From the NCBI GenBank assembly GCA_003693905.1, contig RFLL01000038.1, positions 1 through 6,022 of the forward strand: DNA of 6,022 bases. The letters are read 5' to 3'. The notes under the pieces are model-generated. The model did no database searches, was not told the DNA's origin, and was given only the letters and a program-made list of their open reading frames with translations. A program made the translations under genes and the position numbers. The DNA is from Alphaproteobacteria bacterium. Lineage in GTDB: Bacteria > Pseudomonadota > Alphaproteobacteria > Kiloniellales > J153. Below, piece after piece: positions 1-5,017 of this stretch; the stretch's first letter is position 1, and each line of letters starts with the position of its first letter.

Positions 1-606
1 ATTCAGCTCGGGCGGCGGCCGACCTCGCCGGTTGTTCCGGCGATCTTCGGGCTGGCCATCGTCTTCGTCGTCTCCGGACTGGCTGCCCCGCAGATCGCCT
101 TCTCCGCCGCCGCCGCCGCCCTGGTGGTGCTGCGTCAGATCCATCCGCGGGAGCTCTACGACGCCATCGAATGGCCGGTGATCGTCCTGCTCGGGGCGCT
201 GATCCCCGTCGGCGCGGCACTGGAAGCGACCGGCGCAACGGCGGTTCTCACCTATCCGATCCTGATGCTCGAAGGGCAGGTGCCGATCTGGGCCATGATG
301 GCGATGCTGATGATCGTCACCATGCTGCTGTCCGACATCATGAACAACGCCGCGACCGCGATCATCATGGCCCCCATCGCCATCGGCATCGCCACCGGCC
401 TGGGGGTCAGCGTCGACCCGTTCCTGATGGCGGTGGCGGTGGCCGCCTCGTCGAGCTACCTGACGCCGATCGGCCATCAGTCCAATCTGCTGGTGATGGG
501 GCCGGGCGGCTACCGGTTCGCCGATTACTGGCGCATGGGCCTGCCGCTCGACATTCTGATCGTGATCGTCGCGGTGCCGCTGATCCTGTGGGTGTGGCCG
601 TTGTAG
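1..606 (+). CDS. SLC13/DASS-family permease, C-terminal part (5' truncated by window edge)
   Basis: The reading frame is open from base 1 to the TAG at 604-606 and gives 201 residues with no start of its own. The first in-frame GTG (124) lies inside conserved sequence, so the gene begins upstream of the window. The protein is strongly hydrophobic, with likely membrane segments near residues 14-30, 56-80, 95-112, 116-135, 138-150 and 183-200. EWPVIVLLGALIPVG (57-71), the NNAATAIIMAPIAI stretch (115-128) and LTPIGHQSNLLVMGPGGY (154-171) resemble the second-repeat transport motifs of SLC13/DASS (divalent anion:Na+ symporter) carriers. Those are inner-membrane proteins that move dicarboxylates, sulfate or related anions. 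Many bacterial members of this subtype carry central TrkA-C domains, which would lie off the left edge. The substrate cannot be determined. It ends 6 bases before the convergent MaoC stop codon. The family call is fairly firm; the substrate is unknown. Confidence 0.88.
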   Translation: MQLGRRPTSPVVPAIFGLAIVFVVSGLAAPQIAFSAAAAALVVLRQIHPRELYDAIEWPVIVLLGALIPVGAALEATGATAVLTYPILMLEGQVPIWAMMAMLMIVTMLLSDIMNNAATAIIMAPIAIGIATGLGVSVDPFLMAVAVAASSSYLTPIGHQSNLLVMGPGGYRFADYWRMGLPLDILIVIVAVPLILWVWPL

Positions 607-612
607 GAAGTC

Positions 613-1083
613 TCAGGCGGTTTCGCCCGCGCGGCGGTCGGGGCGCCGGCGCAGAATGTGGATGGTCGTAAACGTCATCACCACGTCGTCGTTCTGGTTC
701 TTGATTTCATAGGCCATGTGCACGATGCCGCGGTCGGGGCGCGAGCGCGACGGCCGCTTGGCCCTGACCTCGGCTTCGGTGTGCAGCGTATCGCCCGGAC
801 GCACCGGCAGCAGCCACCGCACCTTGTCCATGCCCGGCGAGCCGAGCGAGCAGTGATTGATGACGTTGGCCTGATAGAAGGCGCGAAAGCCGAGGGCCAG
901 AGTCTGGAACCCGCTGGCGATCAGGCCGCCGTACGGGAACTCGACCGCCGCTTCCTTATTGATGTGAAACGGTTGCGGATCATAGGTCAGGGCGAAATCG
1001 AGGATCTGGGCCTCGCTTACCGTGATGCCCGGACTGACGAAGCGTTCGCCGACCTCGAAATCGTCGAAGAAGCGTGCCTCCAT
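613..1083 (-). CDS. MaoC-family (hot-dog fold) dehydratase/hydratase
   Basis: A 156-residue protein, normal size for a single-domain MaoC-like (R)-specific enoyl-CoA hydratase. Residues 1-20 (MEARFFDDFEVGERFVSPGI) are the typical MaoC opening. The hydratase motif is YDPQPFHINKEAA (34-46), with Asp35 and His40 as the likely catalytic pair. GGLIASGFQTLALGF (52-66) covers the conserved GxIxSG turn, and VRPGDTLHTEAEV (94-106) is the usual VxPGDTL strand. The Asn found in the classic GDxNPxH form of the motif is replaced here by Gln37, as in many alphaproteobacterial paralogues. Such proteins hydrate trans-2-enoyl-CoA or related thioesters in the cytoplasm, but the substrate is unknown. The ATG at 1083 follows a purine-rich stretch (GGGGGAGGAG) that abuts the start, supporting it. 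It is the last gene of the minus-strand run, 106 bases after the GNAT stop, and may belong to the same transcript. Confidence 0.9.
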   Translation of the reverse strand: MEARFFDDFEVGERFVSPGITVSEAQILDFALTYDPQPFHINKEAAVEFPYGGLIASGFQTLALGFRAFYQANVINHCSLGSPGMDKVRWLLPVRPGDTLHTEAEVRAKRPSRSRPDRGIVHMAYEIKNQNDDVVMTFTTIHILRRRPDRRAGETA

Positions 1084-1138
1084 CTCCTCCCCCTCTTCCG
1101 CGGATATGCCAAGCAGGCGCGCCCGCAGTATGCCGCCG

Positions 1139-1170
1139 GCACGCAGCGGCGGCCAGTCGCCGCAGCGTGC
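1139..1170 (-). repeat. Imperfect inverted repeat (hairpin) between the GNAT and MaoC genes
   Basis: On the + strand the arms are GCACGCAGCGGCG (1139-1151) and CGCCGCAGCGTGC (1158-1170). They pair at 12 of 13 positions, with a single A-A mismatch and a 6-base loop. The structure starts about 20 bases after the GNAT stop codon in the direction of transcription. No T-tract follows on either strand, so it does not meet the usual picture of an intrinsic terminator. It could be a pause or processing element, a 3'-end stabilising stem, or a chance product of high GC. The arms are seen directly; any function is inferred. Confidence 0.5.
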
Positions 1171-1189
1171 GTAGCCACACGGGGCATGA

Positions 1190-1729
1190 TTACGGCTGCA
1201 ATTGCGGCGTCTTGCTTCGGGAAAACGACGTCAGATCGAGGGTCATGTAACAGATGTCGTCCGCCACCACCTCGCCGAAGGGCAGGGCCGGGCGGAACCC
1301 AAGGGCGGCATAAAGTGCGCGCGCCGCGGCCATGCGTTCCAACGTCTCCAGACACAGCTCCCGATAGCCTGCGGCCCGGGCGCCAGCAATACAGGCAAGG
1401 GCAAGCCTGCGCCCGCCGCCGCGTCCGCGACAGGCCGGACGCACCCACAGCCGCTTCATTTCACCCCGTCTATCGTCAAGGGGGCGCAGACCGACCGCGC
1501 CGGCCACCGTCGGGCCGGCGACCGCCAGCCATATCCCCCCGTGCGGTGGAGCATAGGCACCGGGCAGGGTCGCCAATTCGGCTTCGAACCCGGCAAAGCA
1601 CGCCTCAACATCGAGCCAGCGCTGATATTCGCGGAACAAGGCACGCACGGCGGCCATGTCTTCGGCCCCGACGGCGGGGCGCACCGCAATCCTTTGTCCG
1701 TCTGGCGACGCCATTACCGAGTCAGACAC
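1190..1729 (-). CDS. GNAT-family N-acetyltransferase
   Basis: A 179-residue GNAT-fold protein when started at the GTG at 1729. Numbered from there, IAVRPAVGAEDMAAVRALFREY (14-35) is the usual first strand and helix. The acetyl-CoA-binding motif A is VRPACRGRGGGRRLA (97-111), fitting the Q/RxxGxG/A loop. LYAALGF (139-145) is the common motif B element, and CYMTLDL (160-166) is the closing strand. Such enzymes transfer acetyl from acetyl-CoA to an amine, but the acceptor is unknown. Start choice: GGAAGG lies 8 bases before the GTG, whereas the alternative ATG at 1714 has no purine-rich site at a useful distance. The GTG start overlaps the last 8 bases of the upstream phzF gene, which suggests translational coupling. 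If the ATG is used, the protein is 5 residues shorter and the genes are 7 bases apart. The family call is firm. Confidence 0.88.
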   Translation of the reverse strand: MSDSVMASPDGQRIAVRPAVGAEDMAAVRALFREYQRWLDVEACFAGFEAELATLPGAYAPPHGGIWLAVAGPTVAGAVGLRPLDDRRGEMKRLWVRPACRGRGGGRRLALACIAGARAAGYRELCLETLERMAAARALYAALGFRPALPFGEVVADDICYMTLDLTSFSRSKTPQLQP

Positions 1730-2507
1730 GGATCCGCCCTTCCAGATAGGGCGCCACCTGACCCGAAATCGCCACCCGCCGGCCACGATCCTCGACCCGC
1801 AATTCGCCGCCACGCGGCGAGATCTGCCGCGCCGTCAGGCGCGCCTTCCCCAACCGTTTGGCCCAGTAGGGCGTGAGGATGCAATGGGCGGAGCCGGTGA
1901 CCGGGTCCTCGGGGATGCCGGCGCCCGGGGCGAAGAAGCGCGAGACGAAATCGCACGAATCGCCGGGCGCGGTGGCGATCACCCCGCGCGTCTCAAGCGC
2001 CGCAATCCGCGCCATGTCCGGTTTCAGGGCCCGCACCTCGGCCTCGTTCGCAAATACCGCCATCAGGTCCATCGCCGTCCACAGCTCGCGCGGCGGGGCG
2101 CCGAGGGCCCGAGCTACCGCATCGTCGTCGGACGCCCGCTCGGGCGGCAGAGCAGGAAAATCGAGGGTATACCATGTATCGGAGCGGGTGACGGTGAGCG
2201 TTCCGCTGCGCGAGTTGAAGCGGACCTCGTCGCACCCCGGCTCCAGATAGGTGGCGATGACATAGGCGCTGGCCAGGGTCGCATGCCCGCACAGATCGAC
2301 CTCGCAGGCCGGCGTGAACCAGCGCAGATCGAAAGCCCGGCCGGATTTCACGAAGAACGCCGTCTCCGACAGGTTGTTTTCGGCCGCGATGGCCTGAAGC
2401 ACGGCATCCGGCAGCCATGCGTCCAGCGGGCAGACGGCGGCGGGATTGCCGGCAAAGACGGCCGAGGCGAAGGCATCGACCTGATAGATGGGAATTTCCT
2501 GCGCCAT
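1722..2507 (-). CDS. PhzF-family isomerase (phenazine biosynthesis protein PhzF-like)
   Basis: A 261-residue protein, the normal length for the PhzF/diaminopimelate-epimerase-like fold of two alpha/beta-barrel halves. The opening IPIYQVDAFASAVFAGNPAAV (5-25) is the family signature. NNLSETAFF (44-52) holds the conserved acid, Glu48, equivalent to the catalytic Glu45 of phenazine PhzF. DLCGHATLASAYV (71-83) carries the conserved His75. RFFAPGAGIPEDPVTGSAH (190-208) provides the conserved Asp201 and Ser207 of the second half. True PhzF isomerises trans-2,3-dihydro-3-hydroxyanthranilate, but no other phenazine genes are present, so this is most likely one of the widespread stand-alone paralogues with unknown substrate. 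The ATG at 2507 has AAGGGA about 6 to 8 bases upstream, inside a perfect palindrome. Its TGA (1724-1722) is overlapped by the likely GTG start of the GNAT gene. The family is firm and the function open. Confidence 0.93.
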   Translation of the reverse strand: MAQEIPIYQVDAFASAVFAGNPAAVCPLDAWLPDAVLQAIAAENNLSETAFFVKSGRAFDLRWFTPACEVDLCGHATLASAYVIATYLEPGCDEVRFNSRSGTLTVTRSDTWYTLDFPALPPERASDDDAVARALGAPPRELWTAMDLMAVFANEAEVRALKPDMARIAALETRGVIATAPGDSCDFVSRFFAPGAGIPEDPVTGSAHCILTPYWAKRLGKARLTARQISPRGGELRVEDRGRRVAISGQVAPYLEGRIRV

Positions 2508-2521
2508 GAAGGGATCCCTTC
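2508..2521 (-). promoter_or_regulatory. Ribosome binding site of phzF within a 14-base perfect palindrome
   Basis: GAAGGGATCCCTTC directly abuts the phzF start codon and is identical on both strands. The Shine-Dalgarno-like AAGGGA is the left half. In the mRNA it could fold as a 5-bp stem (GAAGG/CCTTC) with a GATC loop, which would pair the ribosome binding site. The palindrome is seen directly; the role as ribosome binding site follows from spacing; any regulatory masking is inferred. Confidence 0.55.
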
Positions 2522-2534
2522 CCGGTTCGTGCAG

Positions 2535-2564
2535 CGGGTCATCGACCCGTGCCCCCTACGGGGC
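2535..2564 (-). repeat. Two adjacent short hairpins in the phzF leader
   Basis: CGGGTC (2535-2540) and GACCCG (2544-2549) form a perfect 6-bp stem with a 3-base loop. Immediately next to it, GCCCC (2551-2555) and GGGGC (2560-2564) form a 5-bp stem with a 4-base loop. Both lie in the thiD-phzF gap, upstream of the phzF start. Neither is followed by a T-tract on the minus strand, so they are not convincing intrinsic terminators. They could be leader structure or GC-driven chance. Confidence 0.4.
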
Positions 2565-2598
2565 CAAGGTCCGTACCATAGGCCATCGCTCCCCGGGC

Positions 2599-2636
2599 GA
2601 ACAGGGGCCGGGGCTGGCGTGTGCGAATGCCTGTTC
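2599..2636 (-). repeat. Inverted repeat just downstream of thiD
   Basis: The arms GAACAGG (2599-2605) and CCTGTTC (2630-2636) pair perfectly over 7 bases with a 24-base interior. The interior contains a further small GC-rich pairing (GCC/GGC). The structure begins 5 bases after the thiD stop in the direction of transcription. It is the best candidate for a 3' end structure of the glmM-thiD transcript, but it lacks a T-tract, so termination there would have to be Rho-dependent or is not real. Confidence 0.35.
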
Positions 2637-2641
2637 AGGGC

Positions 2642-3478
2642 TCAACCCGTTGGGTCGAAGGGGCGCACCGTGTGGACATGGTTGACCGGGCCGTGGCCCC
2701 CGCCCAGCCCCGGTGCGGTGCGTATCGCCTCGTACAGATAGGCCCGCGCCCGCGCCACGGCATGGCGCAGTTCCAGTCCCTGCGCCAGCCCGGCGGCGAT
2801 CGCCGAAGCCAGGGTACAACCGGTGCCATGGGTGCTGGTGGTCTCGATGCGCGGGCTTTCGAAGACCGTCACCCCTTCCGCATCGACCAGCACGTCGTGC
2901 ACCGTTGCGCCGGGCAGATGCCCGCCCTTGAGCAGCACCGCCGCCGCCCCCATGACGCGCAACCGCTCCGCCGCCTCACGCATGGCGCCGACATCGGGAA
3001 TGGCCAGGCCGCTCAGGCGCTCGGCCTCTGGTATGTTCGGCGTCAGCACCGTGGCCTGCGGCAGCAGGCGCCGGATCAGAGCGCTCTGCGCTCCAGGATC
3101 GAGAAGCACGTCGCCACTGGTCGCGACCATCACCGGATCGACCACCACCGGCATGGTCGGGTCGAGCTCGTCGAGCACATCGGCCACGGCCGCGATCACC
3201 GCTTCGGTGTGCAGCATGCCGGTCTTGAGGGCATCGGTGCCGATATCGTCGAGCACGACGCGCATCTGCTTCCGGATGAAATCGGGCTCGACGCCAACCA
3301 CGCCGAACACGCCGCGGGTGTTCTGTGCCGTCAGCGCGGTGATCGCGGTGGCGGCATAGCCGCCCAGCGCCGTCACCGTCTTGATATCGGCCTGAATGCC
3401 GGCACCGCCGCCGGAATCCGATCCGGCAACGATGAGAACGCGGCCACGCAGACCGGTCGGGTTTGCCATGTCGTTCAT
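2642..3478 (-). CDS. thiD: Hydroxymethylpyrimidine/phosphomethylpyrimidine kinase
   Basis: ThiD phosphorylates 4-amino-5-hydroxymethyl-2-methylpyrimidine and then its monophosphate, giving HMP-PP for joining to the thiazole by ThiE in thiamine synthesis. The 278-residue protein is close to the usual 265-275. It has the ribokinase-like ThiD hallmarks: VLIVAGSDSGGGAGIQADIK (14-33) for pyrimidine binding, VVVDPVMVATSGDVLL (111-126), LTPNIPEAERLSGL (145-158), LLKGGH (182-187) and the anion-hole motif THGTGCTLASAIAAGLAQG (216-234) with Cys221. The end GGHGPVNH (260-267) is also typical. Start: the ATG at 3478 lies 4 bases after the glmM stop. The ATG at 3469 (3 codons in) is a possible alternative, and neither has a strong Shine-Dalgarno. 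Upstream in-frame codons overlap glmM and look non-homologous. Tight spacing implies co-transcription and coupling with glmM. There is no room for a TPP riboswitch directly in front of it. Confidence 0.96.
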   Translation of the reverse strand: MNDMANPTGLRGRVLIVAGSDSGGGAGIQADIKTVTALGGYAATAITALTAQNTRGVFGVVGVEPDFIRKQMRVVLDDIGTDALKTGMLHTEAVIAAVADVLDELDPTMPVVVDPVMVATSGDVLLDPGAQSALIRRLLPQATVLTPNIPEAERLSGLAIPDVGAMREAAERLRVMGAAAVLLKGGHLPGATVHDVLVDAEGVTVFESPRIETTSTHGTGCTLASAIAAGLAQGLELRHAVARARAYLYEAIRTAPGLGGGHGPVNHVHTVRPFDPTG

Positions 3479-3482
3479 GCGC

Positions 3483-4826
3483 TCAGCCGGAAACCTGCGC
3501 AATGGTCTCGGCGATACTGTCGACGACGTGGCCAACGAGCCCGGCGTCACGCCCTTCGACCATGACCCGGATCACCGGCTCGGTCCCGGACTTGCGCACC
3601 AGCACGCGCCCGTCGGCGCCCAGCGCCTGCTCGGCGCGAGTGATCGCCTCGCGCACCTCGGCCTGCTCGAGCGGCTGACCGCCGTTGATGCGCACACTTT
3701 TGAGCACCTGAGGCAGCGGCTCGAACACGTGCGCCACCTCGCTCGCCGGCACGCCGCGTTCGACGATCACGGCCAGCACCTGCAACGCCGCGATCAAGCC
3801 GTCGCCGGTCGTTGCGTGGTCGCTGAGTACGATGTGGCCGGACTGTTCGCCGCCGACGTTGCAGCCGGTCTCGCGCATGCGCTCGACCACGTAGCGGTCG
3901 CCGACCGGAGTGCGCACCAGTTCGAGGCCGAGATCGCGCAGGAAAAGATCGAGCCCCATGTTCGACATGACGGTGCCGACCACGCCGCCGCCGCGCAACT
4001 GCCCGTCGCGGTGCCAGGACCGCGCGACCAGAGCCAGCACCTGATCGCCGTCGACGAGGCGCCCCTGTTCGTCGGCTAGCACCACGCGATCGGCGTCGCC
4101 GTCGAGCGCGATGCCGAGATCCGCCCCGTGGGCGACCACCGCCTGCTGCATGGTCTTCGGCTGCGTAGCGCCGCAGTCGAGATTGATGTTGTGGCCGTCG
4201 GGGGTGACACCGATGGGAATCACGTCCGCTCCCAGCTCATAAAGCACCTTCGGCGCCACGCGGTAGGCGGCGCCGTTGGCACAATCGAGAACGATCTTCA
4301 GCCCGTCCAGGCGCCGGCCGCGGGGGAAGCTGTATTTCACGAATTCGATGTAGCGCCCGACGGCATCGTCGAGGCGCTGCGCGGAGCCGAGCTCGCCCGA
4401 TGCGGCATGGGCGTCGGTCGTGCCCGATTCGATGCGGGCTTCGATCGCCCGTTCGATCTCGTCCGACAGCTTGAAGCCATCCGGTCCGAACAGCTTGATG
4501 CCGTTGTCCTGATAGGGATTGTGCGAGGCCGAGATGACGACCCCCAGATCGGCACGCAGCGACCGGGTCAACATGGCCACCGCCGGCGTCGGCAACGGCC
4601 CCAGCAACACCACGTCCATGCCGACCGCAATGAAACCCGCGGTCAGCGCCGGCTCCAGCATGTAGCCGGACAGACGGGTATCCTTGCCGATGACGACGAG
4701 ATGGCGATGGTCGCCGCGGCGCAACAGCGCACCGGTCGCCTTGGCCACCGCCAGCGCCGTTTCCGCGGTGATCGGTTCCTGGTTCGCCGTGCCGCGAATG
4801 CCATCCGTCCCGAAAAGTCTGCCCAT
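3483..4826 (-). CDS. glmM: Phosphoglucosamine mutase
   Basis: GlmM interconverts glucosamine-6-phosphate and glucosamine-1-phosphate in the cytoplasm. This is the step before GlmU on the way to UDP-GlcNAc for peptidoglycan and lipopolysaccharide. The 447-residue protein matches the usual 445-450. It opens with [15 protein letters not shown] (1-15). The phosphoserine loop is [17 protein letters not shown] (98-114) with active Ser101, itself activated by phosphorylation. The metal-binding loop is DGDADR (242-247), the sugar-binding loop GGEQSGHI (325-332), and the phosphate-binding loop [15 protein letters not shown] (411-425). These mark the four domains of the alpha-D-phosphohexomutase family. 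The loops fit GlmM better than phosphomannomutase/phosphoglucomutase. Start: the ATG at 4826 has GAGGA 7 bases upstream and gives the family N-terminus; a longer frame back to a TTG at 4880 adds 18 non-homologous residues. It follows folP after 191 bases and is followed 4 bases later by thiD. Confidence 0.98.
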   Translation of the reverse strand: MGRLFGTDGIRGTANQEPITAETALAVAKATGALLRRGDHRHLVVIGKDTRLSGYMLEPALTAGFIAVGMDVVLLGPLPTPAVAMLTRSLRADLGVVISASHNPYQDNGIKLFGPDGFKLSDEIERAIEARIESGTTDAHAASGELGSAQRLDDAVGRYIEFVKYSFPRGRRLDGLKIVLDCANGAAYRVAPKVLYELGADVIPIGVTPDGHNINLDCGATQPKTMQQAVVAHGADLGIALDGDADRVVLADEQGRLVDGDQVLALVARSWHRDGQLRGGGVVGTVMSNMGLDLFLRDLGLELVRTPVGDRYVVERMRETGCNVGGEQSGHIVLSDHATTGDGLIAALQVLAVIVERGVPASEVAHVFEPLPQVLKSVRINGGQPLEQAEVREAITRAEQALGADGRVLVRKSGTEPVIRVMVEGRDAGLVGHVVDSIAETIAQVSG

Positions 4827-4866
4827 GGCAGGGTCCTCATTCTTGCAGTTCCAGGGTGTATGGCAC

Positions 4867-4885
4867 TGGCAATCTGCCAATCTGC
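4867..4885 (-). repeat. Short tandem and inverted repeats in the glmM leader
   Basis: On the + strand CAATCTGC occurs twice in tandem (4870-4877 and 4878-4885). Overlapping it, TGGCA (4867-4871) and TGCCA (4875-4879) form a 5-bp inverted repeat with a 3-base loop. Both sit in the presumed 5' untranslated region of glmM. They are visible but short and may have no function. Confidence 0.35.
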
Positions 4886-4923
4886 CGGGAGCCGGATCGG
4901 GCCCGGGCGGAAGAAGGATCGGC

Positions 4924-4953
4924 GTTATACCATTGCGCCATGCGTATCGTTAA
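4924..4953 (-). promoter_or_regulatory. Putative sigma70-like promoter for glmM-thiD
   Basis: Reading the minus strand, TTAACG (4953-4948) resembles the -35 TTGACA at four of six positions. TATAAC (4929-4924) matches the -10 TATAAT at five of six. The spacer is 18 bases. A start near 4917 would leave a leader of about 90 bases before the glmM ATG. This AT-richer patch stands out in the otherwise GC-rich 191-base folP-glmM gap, in which I see no T-tract terminator, RNA gene or other open frame of interest. The assignment is by eye only. Confidence 0.45.
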
Positions 4954-5017
4954 CACCCGGTAAGCGAAATCATGCCCGCCGCCGGGTATTTCACCGGATT
5001 CCACAAGACACCACGGC

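Noticed and set aside
658..1749. Long open frame on the + strand (363 codons) opposite the MaoC and GNAT genes
   Set aside because: It runs antisense to two genes with clear family motifs, its translation is rich in Arg, Pro and Ala with no recognisable domain, and such frames are expected from the G/C third-position bias.
1722..2507. Phenazine biosynthesis locus
   Set aside because: Only a PhzF-family protein is present; no phzA/B, C, D, E or G neighbours are visible, and stand-alone PhzF paralogues are common.
2565..2600. Promoter for phzF (TATGGT as a -10 element)
   Set aside because: It matches only four of six -10 positions and no acceptable -35 lies at the right distance.
1656..2741. 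Long + strand open frame (361 codons) opposite phzF
   Set aside because: It is antisense to a well-supported PhzF gene, has low-complexity composition and no recognisable motif.
3479..3482. TPP riboswitch before thiD
   Set aside because: Only four bases separate glmM and thiD, and no TPP-aptamer-like conserved sequence was seen in the folP-glmM gap.
2621..3565. Long + strand open frame (314 codons) opposite thiD
   Set aside because: It is His/Arg-rich antisense translation of thiD with no domain signal.
4955..4987. Inverted repeat ACCCGG/CCGGGT after folP as a terminator
   Set aside because: The stem is only 6 bp with a 21-base loop and has no following T-tract on the minus strand.
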